Assembly (NCBI RefSeq): GCF_900105625.1
Contig: NZ_FNSD01000001.1
Location: forward strand, 2,108,001 to 2,172,000
From: Terriglobus roseus
Lineage (GTDB): Bacteria; Acidobacteriota; Terriglobia; Terriglobales; Acidobacteriaceae
Length of the DNA: 64,000 nt
Reading direction: 5' to 3'
The translations under genes and the position numbers were made by a program. This document shows positions 39,903-49,184 of the stretch, one piece after another. A model generated the notes under the pieces. That model did not search any database, was not told the origin of the DNA, and saw nothing but the letters and a program-made list of their open reading frames with translations. Each line of letters begins with the position of its first letter. The stretch's first letter is position 1.

Positions 39903-41330
39903 TTATGCTTCGAGGTCTGCCGCACCAAGCGGCTCGCGCCACGCGTCGCCTGCAGCGAAGCTCTTGCTCCAGGTGTCACATTGCGCACGAAGCTTCGCGA
40001 GCATGCCTTGATGGGACGCATCCACGGCAAGGTTCTTTACTTCGTGCGGATCGTTGCGCAGGTCGTAGATCTCTTCGAAGGGCGCCGCGTTGTCCGTGTA
40101 CTGGATGTACTTCCAGTGCAGCGAGCGAACGGCACGGCTGGAGGGAATCAGGCCCGCGTCCGGGAACTTGTGTTCGACATACCAGGCTCGCTGCGGCCCC
40201 GGCGCTGATCCCCTCATCGTCGACAACAAACTGCGGCCGTGCGTTCCCCCGGGTAAAGGGATACCGGCCAGGTCCAGCAGCGTGGGATGAAGATCGAGGT
40301 TCAGCGTGGGATCGCTGACGCGAACGCCCTTGCGACTGGCCGCGGACCGCGGATCGAAGACGATCAGCGGGATTCTTGTCGGCTCCTCATGTGCGTACCA
40401 TTTCCCTGCGAAGCCGTGCTCGCCATGGTAGACGCCATGGTCCGCGGAATAGAGGATGACGGTATTGTCCGCGAGGCCCTGCGCGGACAGCTCTTTTCGC
40501 AGAGCACCCACGGCATCATCGATGCCGGTGATCAGGGCGTAGTAGCCCTTCATCGTCTCCTGCCGCAGTTTCGTGGTGGTGTAACGGGTGCTCCATCGGC
40601 GGCGATTTTCTGATCGCTGGATGGGCAGCGGAAAGCGCTCAATGTCCGACTCCGGTGCGCCCTGCGGCAGCGGTGGGTTCATGCCCGCATAGCGTGCCAG
40701 CGTTGTGGCGGACGGCAGGTAGGTGCGCGGATCTTCGTCCTGCTCATGTGGCGCCTTGTACGACACGGAGAGGCAGAAGGGTCTGTCGCGCGGCGCCGAG
40801 CGGATGAAGTTCGTCGTCTGTTCAGAGAGAATGTCGGTCAGGTGCGGCCCGGGCTCACCGTTCGGGAAGTACTTGCCCTGCCCGCCGAAACCTTTCCAGA
40901 CGTCGAAGGCGTCGGCTGGCATGGTCGCACCAACGCCGAACTTACCGAGGAAGCCGGTGTAATAGCCGTTGCGTCGCATCTGCCCAAAGTAGGACCGCTG
41001 CACCTGCGCAGGACTAAGCGGTGTGGCGAAGTCGTAGATGCCGTGTGTCGCAGCGTACTGCCCCGTCATGATGCTGGCGCGTGATACGCAGCAGATGGGC
41101 GTGGTGCAGAAGTGGTTGACGAAGTGCAGGCCCTCGCCCGCCATCGCGTCCAGGTGGGGTGTCTTTACGAAGCGATTGCCGGCGCAGCCCAGCGCGTCCG
41201 CACGGTGATCGTCACCCAGCAACAGGACGATGTTTGGTCGCTGTGCTGTGCGAGTCTGCGCTGCCGTTGCCATGTGACTGGATGCGGTAAGCCCCAGCAA
41301 TTCCACAAATTCACGCCGCGTTATGCCCAT
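39903..41330 (-). CDS. second Tat-type sulfatase
   Basis: 475 residues from the ATG at 41330; GGGAGGA lies right before it, and the frame's far upstream ATGs are unlike coding sequence. Tat-like start MGITRREFVELLGL. Sulfatase core: RPNIVLLLGDDHRADALGCA, KTPHLDAMAGEGLHFVNHFC, and the catalytic CCVSRASIMTGQ, where the first Cys of C-x-V-S-R is the formylglycine site and Pro is replaced by Val. YSADHGVYHGEHGFAGKW supplies the DHG. Length and order are normal. It converges on the TonB-linked sulfatase gene and has its own upstream region. Together the two suggest use of more than one sulfate ester. No maturase is visible. Confidence 0.85.
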   Translation of the reverse strand: MGITRREFVELLGLTASSHMATAAQTRTAQRPNIVLLLGDDHRADALGCAGNRFVKTPHLDAMAGEGLHFVNHFCTTPICCVSRASIMTGQYAATHGIYDFATPLSPAQVQRSYFGQMRRNGYYTGFLGKFGVGATMPADAFDVWKGFGGQGKYFPNGEPGPHLTDILSEQTTNFIRSAPRDRPFCLSVSYKAPHEQDEDPRTYLPSATTLARYAGMNPPLPQGAPESDIERFPLPIQRSENRRRWSTRYTTTKLRQETMKGYYALITGIDDAVGALRKELSAQGLADNTVILYSADHGVYHGEHGFAGKWYAHEEPTRIPLIVFDPRSAASRKGVRVSDPTLNLDLHPTLLDLAGIPLPGGTHGRSLLSTMRGSAPGPQRAWYVEHKFPDAGLIPSSRAVRSLHWKYIQYTDNAAPFEEIYDLRNDPHEVKNLAVDASHQGMLAKLRAQCDTWSKSFAAGDAWREPLGAADLEA

Positions 41331-41603
41331 CATTCCTCCCCGGTAACAGCTTATCGGTTTGATACGGACGATAAGTGCCCCGTGGACCAGCATTTTCGAT
41401 GGTTTCGCGTCGTTGTTCTGTGGTTTCCTGCACCAATCACGGTGCATCCACCGGGTGTCTTGAAGTACGTTCGCCGAACCGTTAAGCCCCTGATCCATTG
41501 GGTTGACCATCCGCCAACCACCTCAAACGTGTCATTGCGGTTCCCCACATACCTGCAAAGATTGAGTTCGCGAGAGATCTTTCCAAGAAAGCGTCCCTAA
41601 AGT

Positions 41604-44600
41604 ATGCTGCTCCGCATTTTTCGGATCATCGTTGTCTGCGCCTGTACGTTTGTTCTCTTCCAGTTTGTGAGCCTGTACATGAGCTGGTCGAAGCAGGTGA
41701 TCTTTGGCTGTCTGACCGTGATGGTCGCCATGGCGATCAACCGTGCAGGCAGGAGCCGGCTGCTGACCATCTCCTTAATGCTGCTGTCGATCGCGGCCAC
41801 GCTGCGCTACGGCTGGTGGCGCATACGGATGGTGGTGGGCTACTTCTCGGACGATACGAACCATCGGTTGTCCATCGACGCCGTGTTGATGCTGGTGCTG
41901 CTTTCCGCGGAGATTTACACGGTCGCCATCATGGTGCTGGGTTATATGCAGACCAGCCAGCGACTGGAGCGCAGGCCTGTTCCGCTGCCGGCGGATGAGT
42001 CACTCTGGCCGCATGTGGATGTCCTGATTCCCACCTACAACGAGCCACTTTCGCTGGTGCGCTATACCGCGCTTGCCGCTATCAATATCGATTACCCGCC
42101 AGAGAAGCTGCACGTCTACATCCTGGACGACGGCACACGCAAGGAGTTCCGCGAGTTTTCAGAGCAGGCTGGCGTTGGATATGTTGTCCGGGAAAAACAC
42201 AATCACGCGAAGGCCGGCAACATCAACCATGCGCTGACCCAGATGGATTCGCCGGTGGTCACCATCTTCGATTGTGATCACGTCCCCACGCGTTCCTTCC
42301 TGCAGATGACGCTGGGCTGGTTCCTGGTGGAAGACCGGCTTGCCATGATGCAGACGCCGCACTTCTTCTACTCGCCCGATCCTTTTGAGCGGAACCTGAT
42401 GCAGTACAAAACGATCCCGAATGAGGGCGAACTGTTCTACGGCATCATCCAGGATGGCAACGACCTTTGGAATGCGACGTTCTTCTGCGGCTCCTGCGCA
42501 GTCATTCGGCGCAAGGCACTGGATGAAGTCGGTGGCATTGCGACGGAAACCGTTACAGAAGACGCGCATACCAGCCTGCGCATGCAGAAGAAGGGCTGGA
42601 ACACCGGTTACATGAACGTTGCGCAGGCGGCCGGCCTGGCGACGGAGACACTCGCGGGCCACGTTGGTCAGCGTGTTCGCTGGGCTCGCGGCATGATCCA
42701 GATCCTGCGCACGGACAATCCGTTGCTGGCCACCGGCATGAAGCTGACGCAGCGGCTTTGCTACTTCAACGCCATGATGCACTTCATGTATGCCGTGCCG
42801 CGTTTGATCTTCCTGGTAGCGCCCCTGGCGTACATGCTGGGCGGTCGCACGATTATTCCGGGTTACTGGCTTGCCATTCTCGCGTACGCGCTGCCACATC
42901 TCATCATCTCGAACATGACGAACTCGCGCGTGCAGGGTACGCATCGCCATAGCTTCTGGAATGAGATCTATGAGACGGTGCTGGCGCCTTACATCCTGTT
43001 CCCGACGGTGCTGGCACTAATCAACCCGAAGCTTGGCAGCTTCAATGTTACGGATAAAGGCACTACGCTGGACGAGACGAAGTTTGATCGCAAGATCGCC
43101 GCACCCACCACGTGGCTGTTGCTGCTGAACTTCGCCGGTATCCTGTTCGCGCCGTACCGCTTCTTTGTCCTTGATCCAACGCACCCCGGCGTCGTGCTCA
43201 GCAACCTTTTCTGGATCCTGTTCAACGTCGTCATCCTCGGCGTTGCTGCGGCGGTGGCTCATGAGCAGAAGCAGCGCCGCGCTTCGGTGCGTATCCCGGT
43301 TCGCATCCCGGTGGTTGGCACCACGAGCAGCGGCGTGCAGTTGCTTGGTATGACGGAAGACATGTCCGTCGGTGGGGCCTCGCTCACTCTTTCGGGTGAT
43401 CTGCCGGAGCTGCGGCCGGGTGAGCATGTGAAGCTCACCTTCCCGGTCCAAACCGGTGACCGGACAGTTACAGCCACTGTCATCCGACTGAATTCCGGCA
43501 AGCTGCGCGCGCAGTTCAACAGCCTGACGATTGAAGAAGAAGAAGTGCTGACGTGTGCGCTGTACTCCCGCGCTGACTCATGGGTGAATGTCCGCGCAAA
43601 GGTTGAGCGCGACCGCCCGTTCGTCAGCCTGGGCCGCATCGTTGTACTGTCGCTCACGGGCCTGAAGCAGGTGATGCTGGGTCTGTTGCCGGAGAAGCGC
43701 AGCCCCGCGCCGGTTCCGGCACGCGCTGTTTCCGTCATCCTCCTGGCGCTGGTGTCGCTGGCAGGTCTGCGCATGGGAGCCCAGAACGTCGGGCCTTCGA
43801 TGGCTCCTTTCGCCACTGGGACGACCGTGCCCGGTGGCGTCGCATCCGGCACGCAGATTGCCGGCCCGGAACCGACACACATCCGCTTCAAGGACATGGG
43901 AGTGGCTGGTGAGGCCGAGCTGCGCGGACCGCACTCGTACTACCCGCTCCACTTCATCCTGCCGCACACGCTGATGCCGCGGACCGCAACACTCACCATC
44001 GGCTACCGTTTCAGCGCGGAACTGAGCCACGCCGCGACCGCGTCCATCCGCGTGCTGTTGAACAAGACTCTGATTGCCACCATCACGCCGGACACCGCGG
44101 CGACACGCGCCGGCCATTACTTCATTCTGCCCATCACGGTGCCGACGGACCTGTTGATCCGCGATAACGACCTGACGATGGAGTTCCTTGGGAACGGCGT
44201 TCTGCAGACCAGCGGAAGGGCGCAGGCGGAGGTCCTGGCGCGCATCGCCAATGCTTCCGAGCTGGTTGTTGACGGCGCTGCCCTTCCCTTCCGTACCGAC
44301 ATCTCGCTGCTGCCACTGCCACTGTTTGACAGCGATATGCAGGGCACAACGACGATCCCCTTCGTCTTCCCCACGCAGCCCGATGCCAAGACCGTGCAGG
44401 CCGCAGGCATTGTTGCCTCGTGGTTCGGCATCCTGGCCAGCACTAAGCCCATCCGCTTCCGGGTTGTCGTGGGTGCCGTCCCGCCGGGCAATGCCGTCGT
44501 CTTCGTCAACAAGTCTTCCGGGCAGGCATTCTTCCCGACCACATCGGCTGGCGCTTCGCTGCAGTTGAGTCCCAATCCTTCCGACCCGGATGGCACTGCG

Positions 44601-45983
44601 CTGATCGTCTCTGGCGACAATGGTGATCAGGTCGTCCAGGCCGCACGCGCGCTCTCCCTGCGTGCCAGTCATGTGGATACGGGCGAGCCACAGCAACTGC
44701 TGGGCAATGTGCTGCACGTGGATGACTTCGCACTGCCCACCGAACGGGCCATTGACGACGCACCGCGCTGGGTTCCAACGGATCGCCTTGTACCCCTGAG
44801 CAAGTACATCCCTCAGAACGCTGAGAGCACGGATGGTTCGCGCCCCGTGCCGGTGTACTTCCGTGTGCCGCCGGACCTGTATTACGGCGAAACCGAAAAC
44901 CTGAACCTGCTGCTGCGCTATCGCTATGACGCACACGCCGTCGCCGAAGGGTCGGCGCTGCGTACGTACATCAACGGCACACTGATCAATGAGGCTCCGC
45001 TGCCGGCAGGTGAAAAGCGCGTCGATGGACAGCGTCAGACACTGTTGCCCGTCGCGAACATGCGTCCCTTCACGAACACGCTGCTGTTCAACTTCGACTT
45101 CGTACCCGTGCGCGGCGCGGCGGGCAAGCAGGTGCAGGGCAGCATCCTGAAGAATTCGTCCCTTGACCTGCGCAACCTGAACCACTGGGCCCAACTGCCC
45201 AACCTGGAACTGTTCGCCAACGCGGGGTTCCCGTTCACACAGTTCGCGGACCTGGGGCGCACCGTGGTCGTGCTGCCTCGCCGGCCCAGTGGCGCGGAGA
45301 TCACGCTGTTGCTGGACATGATGGGCCACTTCAGCCGCCAGACAGGCTACCCCGCACTGCGTGTGGAAGTCGCCGGTCCGGACGATCTGGTGCGCGAAGA
45401 CCGGGATTACCTCATCCTTGGAGCCTTCGGCACGCAGCCCGCCTTCGCTGCACTGCATGACAACCTCCCCATTGCGCTGGATGCCGACGGCGTTCACGCC
45501 AAGACCATGGACAACTACCTGACGCGCGCGCAGCGCTGGTGGAACGGCATCACCGGCCAGCCGCTTCCCGATCAGGAGTTTGCACGCGACACAAGCCTGG
45601 CTGATTCGGTGATCGAGGGCATTCAATCGCCTTATGCGTCCGACCGTTCGCTGGTGGCCGTTGCCCTGCGTGACGATAACGTGGAGCCGATATTTGCCGA
45701 CCTGTTCCTGGAGCGGTCGCAGTCGAGCGATATCTCGCGCACGGTAAGTCTTCAGCGCGGCGATCGTTTCCTGTCGTATGAACTGAACGTCGCGCGCTAT
45801 CACGTGGGCAACATCAGCCGGTACACCGCCATGCGCATCTGGCTTACGCAGTACTTCTGGGTACTGCTGGTCTGCGTCGTCTTCTGCACGCTCGTCCTTG
45901 GCCGGTGGCTGCGGGACTCTCTGCAGGCTCGTGCCGATGACCGCCTGAGTGCCGCGAAGAACGAGGCTCATGCGGTCGTCTAA
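41604..45983 (+). CDS. bcsAB: cellulose synthase, BcsA-PilZ-BcsB fusion
   Basis: 1459 residues, an unusual single chain joining two subunits. N-terminal membrane helices; GT2 catalytic core with DDG (175-177), DCD (223-225), FFCGS (293-297), TED (318-320) and QRVRW (356-360); more helices; a PilZ domain with RRASVR (558-563) and DMSVGG (586-591) for cyclic di-GMP. A signal-like helix (about 720) starts the BcsB part, made of carbohydrate-binding and flavodoxin-like repeats, ending in a C-terminal anchor (WVLLVCVVFCTLVLG). It would polymerise UDP-glucose into beta-1,4-glucan and pass it through the membrane. Fused AcsAB occurs in Komagataeibacter. No bcsC, bcsZ or bcsD is next to it here. No good ribosome site precedes 41604. 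Confidence 0.93.
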   Translation: MLLRIFRIIVVCACTFVLFQFVSLYMSWSKQVIFGCLTVMVAMAINRAGRSRLLTISLMLLSIAATLRYGWWRIRMVVGYFSDDTNHRLSIDAVLMLVLLSAEIYTVAIMVLGYMQTSQRLERRPVPLPADESLWPHVDVLIPTYNEPLSLVRYTALAAINIDYPPEKLHVYILDDGTRKEFREFSEQAGVGYVVREKHNHAKAGNINHALTQMDSPVVTIFDCDHVPTRSFLQMTLGWFLVEDRLAMMQTPHFFYSPDPFERNLMQYKTIPNEGELFYGIIQDGNDLWNATFFCGSCAVIRRKALDEVGGIATETVTEDAHTSLRMQKKGWNTGYMNVAQAAGLATETLAGHVGQRVRWARGMIQILRTDNPLLATGMKLTQRLCYFNAMMHFMYAVPRLIFLVAPLAYMLGGRTIIPGYWLAILAYALPHLIISNMTNSRVQGTHRHSFWNEIYETVLAPYILFPTVLALINPKLGSFNVTDKGTTLDETKFDRKIAAPTTWLLLLNFAGILFAPYRFFVLDPTHPGVVLSNLFWILFNVVILGVAAAVAHEQKQRRASVRIPVRIPVVGTTSSGVQLLGMTEDMSVGGASLTLSGDLPELRPGEHVKLTFPVQTGDRTVTATVIRLNSGKLRAQFNSLTIEEEEVLTCALYSRADSWVNVRAKVERDRPFVSLGRIVVLSLTGLKQVMLGLLPEKRSPAPVPARAVSVILLALVSLAGLRMGAQNVGPSMAPFATGTTVPGGVASGTQIAGPEPTHIRFKDMGVAGEAELRGPHSYYPLHFILPHTLMPRTATLTIGYRFSAELSHAATASIRVLLNKTLIATITPDTAATRAGHYFILPITVPTDLLIRDNDLTMEFLGNGVLQTSGRAQAEVLARIANASELVVDGAALPFRTDISLLPLPLFDSDMQGTTTIPFVFPTQPDAKTVQAAGIVASWFGILASTKPIRFRVVVGAVPPGNAVVFVNKSSGQAFFPTTSAGASLQLSPNPSDPDGTALIVSGDNGDQVVQAARALSLRASHVDTGEPQQLLGNVLHVDDFALPTERAIDDAPRWVPTDRLVPLSKYIPQNAESTDGSRPVPVYFRVPPDLYYGETENLNLLLRYRYDAHAVAEGSALRTYINGTLINEAPLPAGEKRVDGQRQTLLPVANMRPFTNTLLFNFDFVPVRGAAGKQVQGSILKNSSLDLRNLNHWAQLPNLELFANAGFPFTQFADLGRTVVVLPRRPSGAEITLLLDMMGHFSRQTGYPALRVEVAGPDDLVREDRDYLILGAFGTQPAFAALHDNLPIALDADGVHAKTMDNYLTRAQRWWNGITGQPLPDQEFARDTSLADSVIEGIQSPYASDRSLVAVALRDDNVEPIFADLFLERSQSSDISRTVSLQRGDRFLSYELNVARYHVGNISRYTAMRIWLTQYFWVLLVCVVFCTLVLGRWLRDSLQARADDRLSAAKNEAHAVV

Positions 45984-46025
45984 GGCGCGGGAGCTGGCGT
46001 CTTGTAAGCTTTAGCCGACCCCTTC

Positions 46026-47198
46026 ATGAAAATCATCCAGGCTACCTTCGGCGTCTTCCACCACTTCGAGCTTGCGCGAGAGCTCAACCGCCGCGGCCAC
46101 CTGGAGCGCATCTACAGCACCTTCCCGTGGAAGCGGCTGGAGCGCGAAGGCGTGCCCCACGACAAGGTAGAAACCTTCCCGTGGCTGCACACACCGCAGC
46201 TCCTGCTGTCACGCAAAAACCTGCTCCCGCAGGCGCTCAGGAGAACCCTTAGCTACCGCGTTGCGACCACTTACGACACTTGGATCGCTCGCCGGATGCC
46301 GCCTTGTGATGCGTTGATCGCGCTCTCTGGCGCGGGGTTGAAGGCGGGCAAGCTGCTGCAGTCGCGCGGTGGAGTCTTTCTCTGTGACCGGGGTTCAACC
46401 CACCACGCGTACCAGTCCAACATCCTGCGCGAGGAATACAGGATTTGGAACGTTCCCTATCCAAGCTACGATCCACGTGTGGAGCCCCGGGAGATTGAGA
46501 TCTACGAGCAGGCGGACGCAATCGTCGTTCCCTCGCAGGTCTGCCGCGATAGTTTTCTGCAGCAGGGAGTAGCGCCCGACCATGTTCACGTGATTCCATA
46601 CGGCGTTCGGCTGGACCGCTTCCACCCGGACGGCGCCCCATCCACGGGCCCTGACGCGCCGTTCGAGGTGCTGTTCGTTGGCGGTGTCAGCCTTCGCAAG
46701 GGCATTCCGTATCTCCTGAAAGCCTTCGCGGCGCTCCCCCATCCGAACAAGCGTCTGCGTGTGATCGGCAGTCTCGATCCCAACTTTGCACCGCTGCTGG
46801 CGACGCTGCCACAGGAGAACGTTGAGTTCCTGGGGTCGCTGCCGCAGCCACAACTCGTCGCGTACATGAGCCGCAGTCACGTGATGGTTCTGCCGTCCAT
46901 TGAAGAGGGCCTGGCGCTGGTGCAGGGACAGGCACTGGCGTGTGGCTGCCCCATCATCGCCTCGACCGCCACCGGCTCGGAAGACCTGTTCACCGATGGC
47001 GTTGAGGGATTCATTGTGCCCATCCGTTCCGTGCAGGCCATCACCGATCGGCTGCAGTGCTTTGTTGACGACCCAACGCTGCGAGACCGCATGAGCGCCG
47101 CTGCGCTGAAGCGAGTGAAGTCCTTTGCCGGGTGGAGTGAGTATGGTGACCGCTGGGAAGCGCTGCTGCACCAGTTGACTCAAACGAAGAAGCGCTGA
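46026..47198 (+). CDS. GT4-family glycosyltransferase
   Basis: 390 residues. GT-B fold typical of GT4: N-terminal MKIIQATFGVFHHFELAREL, donor-binding half with IPYGVRLDRFHPDG, LFVGGVSLRKGIPYLLKAFA, VEFLGSLPQPQLVAYMSRSH, and the E-x7-E region LPSIEEGLALVQGQALACGC followed by STATGSEDLFTDGVEGF. It would transfer a nucleotide-activated sugar to a glycan or lipid in the cytoplasm. It lies 42 bases after bcsAB with no terminator between, so it may be part of an exopolysaccharide operon; a role in cellulose itself is not indicated. Confidence 0.85.
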   Translation: MKIIQATFGVFHHFELARELNRRGHLERIYSTFPWKRLEREGVPHDKVETFPWLHTPQLLLSRKNLLPQALRRTLSYRVATTYDTWIARRMPPCDALIALSGAGLKAGKLLQSRGGVFLCDRGSTHHAYQSNILREEYRIWNVPYPSYDPRVEPREIEIYEQADAIVVPSQVCRDSFLQQGVAPDHVHVIPYGVRLDRFHPDGAPSTGPDAPFEVLFVGGVSLRKGIPYLLKAFAALPHPNKRLRVIGSLDPNFAPLLATLPQENVEFLGSLPQPQLVAYMSRSHVMVLPSIEEGLALVQGQALACGCPIIASTATGSEDLFTDGVEGFIVPIRSVQAITDRLQCFVDDPTLRDRMSAAALKRVKSFAGWSEYGDRWEALLHQLTQTKKR

Positions 47199-47288
47199 TT
47201 TCATCGCCCAGCGGCAGCTTTAGAGTGAGCGTGCAGCAACCTACTGCACCAGGTTTCCGGGTCGACGAACCATTCGCCCTCCACACCT

Positions 47289-47579
47289 TTACCTTGCAGG
47301 CTGAGGCGTATTGGTCGGAGGCGTGGTCGGCGGTGGCGGTGGGCCCTGGGTGGTCGGCGTCGGTGGCTCCGGGCTGGCCGAGGGATTGATCGGATCTGGG
47401 GTCTTTGCGGCATCGCCTGTTGGCGTCGTAGTCGTCGTGGATTTCTTCGAGGACTTCTTGGCCGGCTTTGACTTCGTCGTGGTGGTCGACGTGGACTGTG
47501 CCGTCATTGGCATGGCCACTGGCAACGCCAGTGCCAGGGCGACGCCTGCTATCGCAAACCTATTCAGAAAATGAGCCAT
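47289..47579 (-). CDS. secreted Pro/Thr-rich small protein
   Basis: 96 residues from the ATG at 47579, fixed by GGAGGAAG upstream. A signal peptide (FAIAGVALALALPVAMPM, cleavage near AQS) is followed by a low-complexity tail: Lys/Ser/Thr (KSKPAKKSSKKS), then Pro/Thr. No folded domain. It may be a cell-surface linker or be rapidly degraded; the function is unknown. It is convergent with the GT4 gene. Confidence 0.7.
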   Translation of the reverse strand: MAHFLNRFAIAGVALALALPVAMPMTAQSTSTTTTKSKPAKKSSKKSTTTTTPTGDAAKTPDPINPSASPEPPTPTTQGPPPPPTTPPTNTPQPAR

Positions 47580-47775
47580 CGGTCTTCCTCCATGCCACTT
47601 GTGGCAACACGGAGATAAGAGCAAGGCACAGAGTGGAGGGATGCCCTGAGACTTCGCGGTGCATTGTTGCCCAATCAACAAGTCGGGTGCGTCACGTCTC
47701 GCACCAGACGTGGATTTCCAAGGATTTGGCAGCGTCACGATCCCATGGCTTAGAAGCAAAACACGGTATACCCGC

Positions 47776-49062
47776 TTATTCCACGGGCAGCATTGGAACG
47801 TCGGCGCGCGAGACGTGCCGGGGAACGGGCCGGCCGGTGGCATGACGCCAGATGGCAAGCAGGATAAACACCAGCTCCAGACCACAGATGCCACCGATGC
47901 CGTAGTGCTGCCACAGGATCGGCGACAGGGCCGATGCAATGGCGCCACCCACGAAATAGCACGTCATGTAGATGGTGTTGATACGCGAGCGAGCCGCTGG
48001 CCGCAGCGCGAAGATGCGAGACTGGTTCCCGAGCTGCATGCCCTGCATGCCGATATCCATGAGGATGACCACTGCACCAAGCGTCAGCAGGTAGGGCCAC
48101 AGGTGCAGATGTCCCGCCACCTGCGCGTGGGTCGCGACACGTTCCGTAAGGTATATCCCCACATACGACATCGCAAGAATGCCAAGGCCGACGGACAGCA
48201 CGAAGCGTGGGCCACGGCGGTCGGACAGCTTGCCTGCAGTAGAAGCCACGGCGGCGCCTGCCGCAGCCACGAGACCGAAGGTGCCGGTGACTGCAGCTCC
48301 CTGTCCATGCGACGCCATGACGAAGGCAAAGGTATTCCAGAAGGCCGAGAACGTACCGAAGCTGAGCGCGCCGACGATGCAGCTCTCACGCAGCAGCGGC
48401 TCCTCACGGAGCAGGTCCCACAGGGACCGCATGGCCTCGCCGTAGGTAAGCTTTTCCTTGGGAGGCAGCTCCGGCATCAGGCGTTTGATCGCCGGTACCA
48501 GTGCAGCCGAGACCAGCGCGGCAACGAGGAACACAACGCGCCAGCTCGCGATGCGAGAGGTCATATGCGCGGCCAGTTCCGATACCCATCCGGCGAAGGT
48601 TCGCGCCAGCAACACTCCGCTCAACAGCCCTGTCATGACAACCCCAATAGCCTTGCCACGCTCACGCGGCGCCGCAAGGTCGGGTGCAATGGGCAGAACG
48701 ATATGGGTCACGCAGGCCATCGCACCGGAGGTGGCGCTCAACAGGAGCAGCAGCGGCAATGAGGGTGCACATGCCTGCAACAGCAACGCAACCGACACCA
48801 TCGCGAACATGCGCATGATGAGCTTGCGCCGCTCGAGCGTGTCGCCCAGCGGCGTGAAGCTGAGCATGCCGAGTGCATAGCCAACCTGTGTGGCAACGCC
48901 GACCTGGCCTGCCGCGGCAGCGTTCACGCCAAAGGTCGCGCCCATCTCCGGCAACAGCGGCTGACAGAGGTAGATGGTCGACACACCCACGCCGCAGCAC
49001 AAGCCTAGGAAGCCAAGATGCGCGTGCGGTTTCGTTGTGTCGGGCGGTGCTTCGTGCTGCAT
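47776..49062 (-). CDS. MFS transporter
   Basis: 428 residues, about 12 transmembrane segments. Major facilitator signatures: between helices 2 and 3, LGDTLERRKLIM (variant of GxLaDrxGrr); a second loop with GKLSDRRGPRFVL; and VMTGLLSGVLLARTFAGWVS in helix 5, as in drug/sugar efflux MFS of the YnfM/arabinose-efflux type. It probably exports a small molecule by proton exchange. It is flanked by unrelated genes; no regulator is adjacent. The start at 49062 has GAAGG close by. Confidence 0.85.
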   Translation of the reverse strand: MQHEAPPDTTKPHAHLGFLGLCCGVGVSTIYLCQPLLPEMGATFGVNAAAAGQVGVATQVGYALGMLSFTPLGDTLERRKLIMRMFAMVSVALLLQACAPSLPLLLLLSATSGAMACVTHIVLPIAPDLAAPRERGKAIGVVMTGLLSGVLLARTFAGWVSELAAHMTSRIASWRVVFLVAALVSAALVPAIKRLMPELPPKEKLTYGEAMRSLWDLLREEPLLRESCIVGALSFGTFSAFWNTFAFVMASHGQGAAVTGTFGLVAAAGAAVASTAGKLSDRRGPRFVLSVGLGILAMSYVGIYLTERVATHAQVAGHLHLWPYLLTLGAVVILMDIGMQGMQLGNQSRIFALRPAARSRINTIYMTCYFVGGAIASALSPILWQHYGIGGICGLELVFILLAIWRHATGRPVPRHVSRADVPMLPVE

Positions 49063-49184
49063 ACCTTCAGTTTACTTGGAGCGAGTTACAACTCTCATTG
49101 CGCCGTGTCCCTGAAAGCCGTGCCCTTACGATCCGTGCATACCCTGAAACACCTTCGAAATGCCGTGTAATCCGTCTGATTCGG

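Noticed and set aside
43578-45971. 797-codon open frame on the minus strand
   Set aside because: It lies wholly antisense to the well-supported bcsAB gene; Arg/His/Gln-rich composition is typical of a GC-rich shadow frame.
47659-48762. 367-codon plus-strand frame
   Set aside because: Antisense to the MFS transporter gene, with His/Gln/Arg-rich composition and no motif.
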